A stretch of DNA of 36,237 nt from Bacteroidales bacterium. Lineage in GTDB: Bacteria > Bacteroidota > Bacteroidia > Bacteroidales > F082. Numbering within the stretch: the stretch's first letter is position 1; each line of letters opens with the position of its first letter. The stretch lies in the NCBI GenBank assembly GCA_030683155.1, contig JAUXMV010000014.1:1-36237 (forward strand), written 5' to 3'. The notes under the pieces are model-generated. The model saw only the letters and a list, made by a program, of their open reading frames with translations, did not search any database and was not told where the DNA came from. The translations under genes were made by a program, and so were the position numbers. Shown one piece after another: positions 1 to 6,468 of this stretch.

Positions 1-141
1 ATTCGCCCAATTGAAATCAAGAAGCATGGCAGAAGAGCTAAAAGCTTATTTAAATATGGCTTGGTTTTTATCGCCAATGCATTATTCTCCAATGATATAA
101 ATAAATTTATTGACTGTTGTAAATTTTTGTCATGTACTTAG
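1..141 (+). pseudogene. C-terminal tail of an IS4-like transposase, cut by window start
   Basis: Reading frame 1 is open from the first base to a TAG at 139-141, giving 46 residues that begin IRPIEIKKHGRRAKSLFKYG and end KFLSCT. The basic segment followed by a hydrophobic FKYGL block and the short KFLSCT terminus resemble the C-terminus of IS4-group DDE transposases in Bacteroidetes. That match is from memory of the family, not from a search. The catalytic core would lie upstream of the window, so it is unknown whether the gene is intact. No clear terminal inverted repeat was recognised downstream. Confidence 0.5.
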
Positions 142-913
142 GTGTTTGTGTTAAACAAGTTGAATTGCTATCACTCTACCTTCACTAAACAAATTAATGC
201 TAATTTGTGTACCGTGGTCTCAAAGTTTTGCTGAATTCATACACCATAGTCCACACAATAACCCGACTTGCAGCTTCCAATCAAAAATCAAGAAAAAACA
301 TGCTAGATTCGAGTTTATTTGAACTAAAACGCCTTTATGTAAGTCGTTCAAATATTAATGGGTTTAAGCAGTGGTTATCAGGTTAAAGGCAAAATATGTC
401 AAATTGAATTATATGCTAATCCAATTAAAACTGGTTTAATGACCATAGAGGGATAATGACGAAACCCTGGAAGAGTCAACTGCCTATATAATAGGCTTCA
501 AAGAAATATATATAGGATACAATTGAAATAAAGGCTTAATATACAGCACCTTGAATGCTCGACATAGTTTCCCCCGAGTTCAGGAAACCCAGCGATGAAT
601 CCATATTTCAGCCATGCTCAACATAAATAATGTAAATATACAAACCACAGATTTAAATCCGTATATGCATCCTACACCACTCAAAGATTTCAAATCCCGG
701 TGATTTGATAAAAATTTGAGCGCTGACGTTGTTTGCATTCTATAAGCGATTAAATTTGGTGAGATAAATACATTACTTTAAAATATGACCTCAGATTTCA
801 TTTTCAAATAAATTGGTTAGCAGCGTTTTACTGATTATTAAACTGGCTGCAAAGTGAAAATAGATGGATTGAGTTGCGATTAGAAGGTGGTTGTTTGCTT
901 TTTTAGGAAAAAA
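142..913. other. Non-coding, degenerate stretch
   Basis: About 770 bases without a convincing gene; all frames are short. It holds a short match (about 580-600, containing GAAACCCAGCGATGA) to the structured repeat seen near 32.9 kb, and one copy (695-716) of a 22-base direct repeat whose other copy is at 30141-30162. It reads like decayed mobile-element DNA between the transposase tail and the sigma gene. Confidence 0.4.
695..716. repeat. 22-base direct repeat, copy 1
   Basis: The 22 bases contain GGTGATTTGATAAAAATT and match 30141-30162 at 21 of 22 positions (fourth base C versus G). Both copies lie in non-coding DNA next to mobile-element debris. Possibly the edge of a dispersed element or an old attachment site; function unknown. 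Confidence 0.5.
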
Positions 914-941
914 TTTGCGTCTATTTGACAAATTTGTCGTC
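914..941 (+). promoter_or_regulatory. Putative ECF (SigZ-type) promoter of sigZ
   Basis: TTTGCGTC at 914-921 is followed after 16 bases by a CGTC core at 938-941, which ends 31 bases before the sigma-factor ATG. A near-identical arrangement precedes arsM at 1524-1550. CGTC is a common ECF -10 core, so autoregulation by the encoded sigma factor is plausible. The assignment is inference from the shared motif and position. Confidence 0.45.
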
Positions 942-972
942 TTTAATAAATGACATCAAGAAATATTGAATT

Positions 973-1521
973 ATGCAAAAAAGACTTGAACTTATTTGGA
1001 AGGAATTTCATAAAGAATTAGACGGTTTTATATACAGTCATATTAAGGATCAGGAAATAACTAATGACATTCTACAGGATATTTTTGTGAAAATTCAGAG
1101 CAATATTGACACACTTAAAGACGAATCCAAATTGAGCTCATGGATTTACCAAATAGCTCGAAATGCTATAAATGATCATTTTAGAAAATTAAAACCTCCT
1201 TTTGAATTTAACGATTATGATCTTATCGAGGAAGAACATCCCCTTTACAATAACGAATTTGAGAACTGTTTAAAACCATTTATTAATCAGCTGGACGACA
1301 AATATAAAGAAGCTCTATTACTTACTGAATTCAATGGATTAACCCAAAAGCAATTAGCTCAAAAATTGAACATCTCATATTCTGGAGCAAAATCAAGAGT
1401 ACAACGAGCAAAAGAGTATTTAAAAAAGCTGTTTACAGACTGTTGCACTATACAATCTGACAAATACGGAAATGTTGTGGATTATGAACAAAAACGAAAT
1501 TGCAATAAATGTTGTGATTAA
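973..1521 (+). CDS. sigZ: ECF-type RNA polymerase sigma factor, SigZ-like
   Basis: A 182-residue sigma-70 family protein. Region 2 spans about residues 10-75 (the ITNDILQDIFVKI and SSWIYQIARNAINDHFR segments, which bind core polymerase and the -10 element). Region 4 spans about 105-155, with a helix-turn-helix around LTQKQLAQKLNISYSGAKSR. The C-terminal extension carries CC, then CNKCC near the end, a tail characteristic of the SigZ group and suggestive of metal or thiol sensing. No anti-sigma gene is adjacent. The gene is followed after 57 bases by arsM and then a Cys-rich membrane protein, so a metalloid response is likely. A duplicated promoter motif upstream and before arsM suggests autoregulation. 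The family call is firm; the inducing signal is inferred. Confidence 0.88.
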   Translation: MQKRLELIWKEFHKELDGFIYSHIKDQEITNDILQDIFVKIQSNIDTLKDESKLSSWIYQIARNAINDHFRKLKPPFEFNDYDLIEEEHPLYNNEFENCLKPFINQLDDKYKEALLLTEFNGLTQKQLAQKLNISYSGAKSRVQRAKEYLKKLFTDCCTIQSDKYGNVVDYEQKRNCNKCCD

Positions 1522-1523
1522 TT

Positions 1524-1550
1524 TTTGCGTCCTTTTTTTAATTCTGCGTC
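1524..1550 (+). promoter_or_regulatory. Putative ECF (SigZ-type) promoter of arsM
   Basis: TTTGCGTC at 1524-1531, a 15-base spacer, then TGCGTC at 1545-1550. The CGTC core ends 28 bases before the preferred arsM start at 1579. It repeats the motif pair at 914-941. It starts just after the sigZ stop, which argues against an arsM start at 1525, because the start would then lie inside the promoter. Confidence 0.45.
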
Positions 1551-1578
1551 TATTGTATGTAACTTAAAAATAAATACA

Positions 1579-2370
1579 ATGATAAAGAGCATTAAAGAAT
1601 CTGTGAAACAAACTTACACAGCAGTAGTAAAAAATGGTAGCGGTTGTGGTTGTGGGCCATCTTGTTGCGGCCCGGAACAGCCTGCATCATTTTTAGATGA
1701 AAATTACAAAAATGTAGAAGGTTATCAGGAAAAAGCAGACTATGGTTTAGGTTGTGGCTTACCTACCGAAATAGCAGACATCAAAAAAGGAAATACTGTT
1801 CTGGACCTAGGTTCGGGAGCAGGCAATGATGTCTTTATCGCAAGAAATCAAGTTGGAGAAACAGGTAAAGTTATCGGTGTAGATTTTACCGAAGCAATGA
1901 TAGAAAAGGCAAATGAAAACAAGATTAAATTAGGTTTTGATAATGTGGAGTTCTTTTTGGGCGATATTGAAGATTTGCCAGTTGCATCAAAAACAGTTGA
2001 TGTTGTGATTAGCAATTGTGTAATGAATTTAGTTCCAGATAAAAACAAGGCTTATCAGGAAGTTTTTCGCGTATTAAAATCAGGGGGGCATTTTAGTATT
2101 TCAGATGTTGTACTAAATTCAGACTTACCAAAAGGAATTTTAGATGCTGCCGAAATGTATGCGGGATGTGTTTCAGGAGCATTAGAGAAAAAGGATTATT
2201 TAAAAGTAATTGAAAATGCAGGTTTTAAGCATTTAGAAATTAGAAAAGAGCATGAAATTAATTTACCTGACAGCTTACTTTTACAATTTATAAGCGGCAA
2301 GGAACTAGAAGTGTATAGAAAGAAAAAGAGTGCTGTAATTAGTATCACTATTAATGCCAAAAAACCTTAA
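1579..2370 (+). CDS. arsM: Arsenite S-adenosylmethionine methyltransferase (ArsM)
   Basis: A 263-residue class I SAM-dependent methyltransferase that would methylate arsenite (or a related thiophilic metalloid) in the cytoplasm. The N-terminus has a CGCGPSCC cluster near residues 25-32. The SAM-binding glycine motif is VLDLGSGAGNDVFIAR at about residues 74-89, and conserved cysteines sit in GLGCGLP (about 57), SNCVMN (about 142) and YAGCVSG (about 197); these Cys positions bind As(III) in ArsM. An upstream in-frame codon at 1525 would add 18 residues but overlaps the likely promoter, and the ATG at 1579 gives the usual ArsM start. It lies between sigZ and a Cys-rich membrane protein and ends 3 bases before the latter, implying co-transcription. 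Confidence 0.9.
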   Translation: MIKSIKESVKQTYTAVVKNGSGCGCGPSCCGPEQPASFLDENYKNVEGYQEKADYGLGCGLPTEIADIKKGNTVLDLGSGAGNDVFIARNQVGETGKVIGVDFTEAMIEKANENKIKLGFDNVEFFLGDIEDLPVASKTVDVVISNCVMNLVPDKNKAYQEVFRVLKSGGHFSISDVVLNSDLPKGILDAAEMYAGCVSGALEKKDYLKVIENAGFKHLEIRKEHEINLPDSLLLQFISGKELEVYRKKKSAVISITINAKKP

Positions 2371-2373
2371 CCA

Positions 2374-2913
2374 ATGAAAACAATCAAATCCAGGTTTTTA
2401 GCACTATTTTCAAGTGTAGGGGCACTCTTTGGAAGTTGCGGTGCGGCCTGTGGTGTTGCTTGTGCAGCAAGTGGTTGTTGTGGAAGTTATGCTCTCTTCG
2501 GATTTATAGGACTTTCAAGCTCAAGTATGAAATTCGTTGAAAAACTTACACCATTCTTTTTAGTGCTTACTATTGTTAGTCTATCTTATGCTTTTTATAA
2601 GGCATACAAACCAAAAGAAGCTAATTGTTGCGATTCCGGAAATAACAACAGCAGTTCAGATTGTTGCAATACACCTAAAAAGACCAATTTCTTTCAATCG
2701 AAATCTTTTCTTTGGGCAATTACAATTTTGAGTGCCATAATGTGGACTTATCCATATTTTTCAAAACTCAACGAAAACAATAATAACTGTAGTTCAAATA
2801 TTGAAACGGTTGACAATGTCTCAACTGGCGATAATTCATCAAACAAAGAATGTTGTTCTCAAACCATTGACTGTTCACCAGAATGTGGCACAAAAGACGA
2901 AAGCATAGAATGA
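2374..2913 (+). CDS. Cys-rich MerT-like membrane protein
   Basis: A 179-residue protein with about three membrane segments: residues 8-50 (holding several Cys, including GSCGAACGVAC and GCC), about 58-76, and about 110-130. A cytosolic loop contains CC and DCC pairs, and the C-terminal tail is rich in Cys (ECC, DCSPECG). The layout (a Cys pair in the first helix, a Cys loop between helices 2 and 3, then a W-YP-F third helix) resembles the mercuric transporter MerT, but the Cys content is higher and the C-terminal tail is extra. It starts 3 bases after arsM and is likely co-transcribed. Role inferred: moving or binding a thiophilic metal(loid) alongside ArsM. It could instead be an efflux or chaperone component; no transport direction can be read from sequence. 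Confidence 0.6.
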   Translation: MKTIKSRFLALFSSVGALFGSCGAACGVACAASGCCGSYALFGFIGLSSSSMKFVEKLTPFFLVLTIVSLSYAFYKAYKPKEANCCDSGNNNSSSDCCNTPKKTNFFQSKSFLWAITILSAIMWTYPYFSKLNENNNNCSSNIETVDNVSTGDNSSNKECCSQTIDCSPECGTKDESIE

Positions 2914-2929
2914 AAGCGCCATGCAGCAA

Positions 2930-3119
2930 ATAGGACTCTGAACGGTCTGCAAGACCTGTTCCGACAAGAAGGAAACCCATCAAGGAATTCAAACTTTGAC
3001 TCAATATAAAGGTTTAACTACAGTCCGACCTGGCCGATGCAAGGCTTCCTGTCAAGACCGATGCATCGCTTCCACCCAGAACCTGAAGGCTGTTATTCAC
3101 TTATCAACGGTCTTTGGTA
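2930..3119 (+). repeat. Structured intergenic repeat, copy 1
   Basis: This stretch shares blocks in the same order with 32867-32995. Examples are AGGACTCTGA followed by GTCTG, then TTCCGACAAG and GGAAACCCA, and a downstream block CCACCCAGA with GAAGG-TGTTAT. The two copies follow the stops of unrelated genes (the Cys-rich protein here, the DGQHR protein there). Copy 1 carries an extra internal segment around 3020-3070. No coding potential was found. Confidence 0.5.
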
Positions 3120-3121
3120 AA

Positions 3122-3416
3122 TAGGGCTTGCTGAAAAAGTCCTAAACTATTGAAATATTGAAAGTTAATCCAATAGTATCTTATTTCTTGTGAGCGTATT
3201 TGGGAGATATAGGTTCAAAAACCTTGCATCAGATATTTCGGTGCGCTGCACCTTTAAACACACCACCGAACAAAATTCTACAAAGATTACCGGTGCGCTG
3301 CACCTGAAAAGTGAGCCGCAGAGTGGCGATAATCTTTGTAGGAAAAACAAATAGAATTGAAACGAGAGGTGCAGCGCACCGAAATATCAATATTCTGAGT
3401 TCTTCAGCAAGCCCTA
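3122..3416. mobile_element. MITE-like element with nested palindromes
   Basis: A ~295-base element bounded by perfect 14-base inverted repeats, TAGGGCTTGCTGAA at 3122-3135 and its complement at 3403-3416. Inside is a perfect 22-base inverted repeat (3232-3253 and 3367-3388) holding GGTGCGCTGCACC, a third copy of that core at 3291-3305, and a 12-base inverted repeat CTACAAAGATTA (3278-3289 and 3330-3341). It encodes no transposase. The ends resemble IS termini, so it is probably a non-autonomous element moved in trans. No clear target-site duplication was identified. Confidence 0.65.
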
Positions 3417-3606
3417 AATATAAATGAAAAGCCAAATTGATGATGTTTTGTACAATCCAGGCTCAATTAATTTTCAATTATCAAACATCTATTATCTTCT
3501 ATAACAATGTTTTAGTATTCAGAAGAAGATATTAGGTACTTTTGTCACAAAGGCTGGCACACGCTCTCATTCTGGCGGATGCTAAAAAATCAATCACAAT
3601 ATTGCC
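3417..3606. other. Non-coding gap
   Basis: AT-rich, with no gene and no repeat recognised. A TACTTTTG octamer at about 3537 fits the Bacteroidetes -7 box, but it lacks a TTG at the right distance upstream and is more than 250 bases from the next gene. Confidence 0.3.
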
Positions 3607-3720
3607 TCGAAAAATCTCCTTCTTACAACGGAAGTATTTGCTAATTTAGCAGGGTAAAATTATTGTAAAATGGAAATTAAAGAAGATTTTTGGACGTGTC
3701 CGCCTAAGGAGGACGGACTA
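3607..3720. repeat. Dispersed intergenic repeat, copy A
   Basis: Similar by eye over roughly 110 bases to 35581-35720. Shared blocks include CTTACAACG, AAGTATTTGCTAATTTAGC with GGGGTAAAA or AGGGTAAAA after it, and GACGTGTCCGCCT followed by GGAGGA runs. Each copy lies about 80-130 bases upstream of an accessory gene. The very short reading frames in it are not believable genes. Confidence 0.55.
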
Positions 3721-3799
3721 AGGGGTAGTTTATAAAATCATAAGCTTATAGAACAGTATTGAATGGATAAAAAATACATGAATTATTAGTAGAAACAAA

Positions 3800-4378
3800 A
3801 TGGAAGATACAAAAGTGATTTTTATAGAACTTTTTCGTTCATATACAGATTTGCCATTACAATCATTAGATGAACTATTTTCTTTATTAAAAATACGCAC
3901 AATTAATAAAGGCACTGATTTGGTATACCAAGGCAAGTCTAGTACCAAAGATTATTTTCTCTTAAACGGGATATTACGCGAGTTTTTAATTGATGATAAT
4001 GGAAATGAAGTAACTGTCAATTTCTACTACAATCAATCATTTATTACTCCAAATTTTTGTAGAATTGAAAATAAAATAAGCTCCTTTACTATTCAAGCTT
4101 TATCAAATTGTGTTATTGCAGAAATTGAATCAGCTGAACTTGAGAAATATAGAAACAGGAATGTTGTTTTTTTTAATGCATCGGCATTGATAATTACTAA
4201 GCTTTTTAAAGATAATATTGAAAGGCAAATTGTTCAAGCAACTTATTCAGCAAAAAAAAGACTTGAACAATTTCGTGCCAAATTTCCCGGTATTGAAAAC
4301 TACGTACCTCATTCATTTATTGCTTCTTACCTTGGAATAACTAACGTTTCGCTTAGTAGGTTAAGAAAACTCAAATAA
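3800..4378 (+). CDS. Crp/Fnr-family transcriptional regulator
   Basis: A 192-residue protein with a cyclic-nucleotide-binding-like beta-barrel at about residues 25-115 (the GTDLVYQGKSSTKDYFLLNGILREF segment is typical). A long dimerisation helix follows, then a C-terminal winged helix with FIASYLGITNVSLSRLRK as the recognition region. No Fnr-type Cys cluster is evident, so oxygen sensing through an Fe-S cluster is unlikely. It is the common small Crp/Fnr type of Bacteroidetes; ligand and targets are unknown. It reads towards the two unknown exported-protein genes, but those have their own promoter at 4404-4433, so it may regulate rather than share their transcript. Confidence 0.8.
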   Translation: MEDTKVIFIELFRSYTDLPLQSLDELFSLLKIRTINKGTDLVYQGKSSTKDYFLLNGILREFLIDDNGNEVTVNFYYNQSFITPNFCRIENKISSFTIQALSNCVIAEIESAELEKYRNRNVVFFNASALIITKLFKDNIERQIVQATYSAKKRLEQFRAKFPGIENYVPHSFIASYLGITNVSLSRLRKLK

Positions 4379-4403
4379 TATATTACATTTTATCATTTGT
4401 TAA

Positions 4404-4433
4404 TTGAAGGCAGCATAAGTCCTCCTACTTTTG
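4404..4433 (+). promoter_or_regulatory. Canonical Bacteroidetes promoter (TTG-N19-TACTTTTG)
   Basis: TTG at 4404-4406 and TACTTTTG at 4426-4433 are separated by 19 bases, an exact fit to the -33/-7 promoter recognised by the primary sigma factor of Bacteroidetes. The ATG of the next gene is 40 bases downstream. It should drive the two-gene unit 4474-6252. Confidence 0.65.
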
Positions 4434-4473
4434 CTGCCGATATTCCTATTTAATGATTTGATATTTTAAAACT

Positions 4474-5025
4474 ATGAAACGATTTTTTTTAATTTCAGCA
4501 CTACTTTGTGCAGCATCCACAATTTGTATTTCACAAGCAGATGCACCAAAATCCAAATGGGCAATTGAACCAAGTTTAACATTCCCTATTGAGAGGATAT
4601 ACATGGTAAATATGGCTTACAATATTTGTAATAAAAGCGAAATATTATTTGGTTTTGCATTTCAAAATTGGGAAAATAAAAATGAAAAACCTATCGGAAA
4701 AGCCCATGCATATACTTTAACTGCAGGTTATCGCTACTATATTTGGAAAGGATTAAATGCGGAAATTATGCTATTTCCAGCTTATAACAATTTCTTATCC
4801 TATGTTGACAATAAATGGTATAATGGCTTTGAATCATGGATTGAATACAGGATTGGTTATAAAATTGAATGGAACATTAACACCGCTGGTTTCTATTTGA
4901 ATATTCAGCCAGGCATTGGTCACGGATTGTATTTACAGCATCTTTGGCCTGATTTAAACAAAAAAACTATGTTAAAGGAATCAATAATGTTTATTCCACA
5001 GATAGCATTTGGGATAAAATTGTAA
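4474..5025 (+). CDS. Exported protein of unknown function, possibly a small outer-membrane barrel
   Basis: 183 residues beginning with a Sec signal peptide (hydrophobic core at about residues 4-17). The mature part has alternating polar and hydrophobic stretches with many Tyr and Trp (LTAGYRYYIWKGLNAEIML, SWIEYRIGYKIEW, FYLNIQPGIG) and ends on IAFGIKL, as expected of beta-barrel strands, although the last residue is Leu rather than Phe. I do not recognise a named family. It begins 40 bases after a canonical promoter and is followed after 36 bases by a lipoprotein gene, so the two form an operon. Confidence 0.55.
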   Translation: MKRFFLISALLCAASTICISQADAPKSKWAIEPSLTFPIERIYMVNMAYNICNKSEILFGFAFQNWENKNEKPIGKAHAYTLTAGYRYYIWKGLNAEIMLFPAYNNFLSYVDNKWYNGFESWIEYRIGYKIEWNINTAGFYLNIQPGIGHGLYLQHLWPDLNKKTMLKESIMFIPQIAFGIKL

Positions 5026-5061
5026 GATTTTCCTGTAGATTGAAACATAAAATTTAAGAAA

Positions 5062-6252
5062 ATGACATTGAAAATTCTAAAAATCATCTCTATAAGCTTT
5101 TTACTCATCATCCTAAATAGTTGTATTGTGATCAGAGAAAGCTCATTTAATCAGGATAGGTACCTTGGTAAAAAAATTGAAAACCCGGTAGGGATCTATT
5201 CCAATAAAAGCCAAAAGAATTCTTTTCTGCCAATAATGGATTTCTATCCACACGGAAATGTTAGAGGTGTAATAACGAAACTAATGTTAGTTGAATTTAA
5301 GAACCACCCTGAGTATTACATGATTGAACTACAAGAAGTAACTGATGGTGACTCAATTGGAATGGAGGCTCTGATTTACGGACATAACAACGAATTAATC
5401 GATATTTACTATACCAATCATCTTGTTCTCAATATAAAGGGATATGAAAGCCTGCTTAATAAGGTTACTATTCAAAAAACAGACTTTGAAGCGAACTTAG
5501 CTCTCTCATCAAATGGACTTTCAGCAAGTTTATCATTAAAGGATAAAAATGGAAAGGCAATTGAGCTTGAAATTAAGGAAAACAAAAAAGTGAAACCCGC
5601 CAAAGGCATTTTAGCTCCAATTGGAAACGTCAGTAAAAACCCGGACAAATTTTCATTTATCTTTCTAAAAGGAATCATTTTTATTAAACAAAAAGGTACT
5701 GAATTTTCACTCAAAATTGATGGTAAAGATTTTGCGATGGCGAAAATTCCTCTCTTGTTTGATTATGAAAAAGTTTATAACGCTAAGTATTCGTTTGATA
5801 ACGTGATGATTGATTGGAACAGCAATATTGATGGCGTTATCAATGTGAAAAAAATTGATAATAATCAAATAATTGTACCTCATGAAACCTGGAATTATTG
5901 CATAAAAAGAAATAATGATTTTATAGAGATTGATTCTATCACCACAACGGTAAACAACAAGAAATTTGTGCTACACTTTTCGCCACCAATTCCAGATTTA
6001 GCATGTCTAAAAGATGAGACCTTATTGGAAGGAAAGTTCGCAGTTCAGATAGATAATATCACTGCAATCGTAGGCGGTAACTATAAAGTAAAAACAGAAA
6101 ATAATACCGTTTTATTCGATATGCAGTTTGAAAAAGGTTGGCAACCTATGCCAGGAAAACTTTGGTTAAAAGATTACAAATGGACATTAGCGCTAAAACA
6201 AAACGATGGAAAATATAACATTAAGACTTATTGGATAAACATGAAGAATTAA
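5062..6252 (+). CDS. Lipoprotein of unknown function
   Basis: 396 residues with a lipoprotein signal peptide: hydrophobic stretch followed by a lipobox ending in LNSC, with Cys at about residue 21. The mature protein is beta-rich with no recognised domain, no obvious catalytic motif and no membrane helix after the signal. It probably sits on the outer membrane facing the periplasm or surface. It is the second gene of a unit with the barrel-like protein at 4474-5025. Function unknown. Confidence 0.55.
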   Translation: MTLKILKIISISFLLIILNSCIVIRESSFNQDRYLGKKIENPVGIYSNKSQKNSFLPIMDFYPHGNVRGVITKLMLVEFKNHPEYYMIELQEVTDGDSIGMEALIYGHNNELIDIYYTNHLVLNIKGYESLLNKVTIQKTDFEANLALSSNGLSASLSLKDKNGKAIELEIKENKKVKPAKGILAPIGNVSKNPDKFSFIFLKGIIFIKQKGTEFSLKIDGKDFAMAKIPLLFDYEKVYNAKYSFDNVMIDWNSNIDGVINVKKIDNNQIIVPHETWNYCIKRNNDFIEIDSITTTVNNKKFVLHFSPPIPDLACLKDETLLEGKFAVQIDNITAIVGGNYKVKTENNTVLFDMQFEKGWQPMPGKLWLKDYKWTLALKQNDGKYNIKTYWINMKN

Positions 6253-6468
6253 TGTTGCACAATGGTGTTGACTGCCCTACCTTTTGAATGAAGGGGAGAG
6301 ACTCTGTTCGTTTTGCCGAGCCTGACGACCACTGCATACTTCGGTTCTACTTAATATAAACATGTTGGATCTGGCCTATGTCCGTTCATTATCCCAACTT
6401 GCAGCCTATCGATGAAATGAAGAAATCTTAATTCTTTGTCAAAAAATCCTTTAGCTTTCGTTGTCTTT
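6253..6468. other. Intergenic region between convergent units
   Basis: About 215 bases between the plus-strand lipoprotein gene and the minus-strand citF. No strong terminator hairpin was recognised. Parts loosely resemble the structured repeat at 2930-3119, too weakly to call a copy. Confidence 0.3.

Noticed and set aside
1525..1578. N-terminal extension of arsM
   Set aside because: It would begin inside the putative promoter and adds residues not typical of ArsM; the ATG at 1579 is preferred.
2914..3119. Possible integron attC site after the Cys-rich protein, because of the terminal CTGTTATTCAC
   Set aside because: No complementary RYYYAAC arm is present at the left end, so the attC pattern fails. 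The same holds for 32854-32995, which ends GGTGTTATGCAC.
3165..3435. Two short minus-strand open frames in the palindromic element
   Set aside because: They run through the inverted repeats of the MITE-like element and translate the GGTGCGCTGCACC palindrome itself; not genes.
3661..3732. Short plus-strand frame beginning ATGGAAATTAAAGAAG in repeat copy A
   Set aside because: The equivalent frame in copy B stops after seven codons, so the conservation is of DNA rather than protein.
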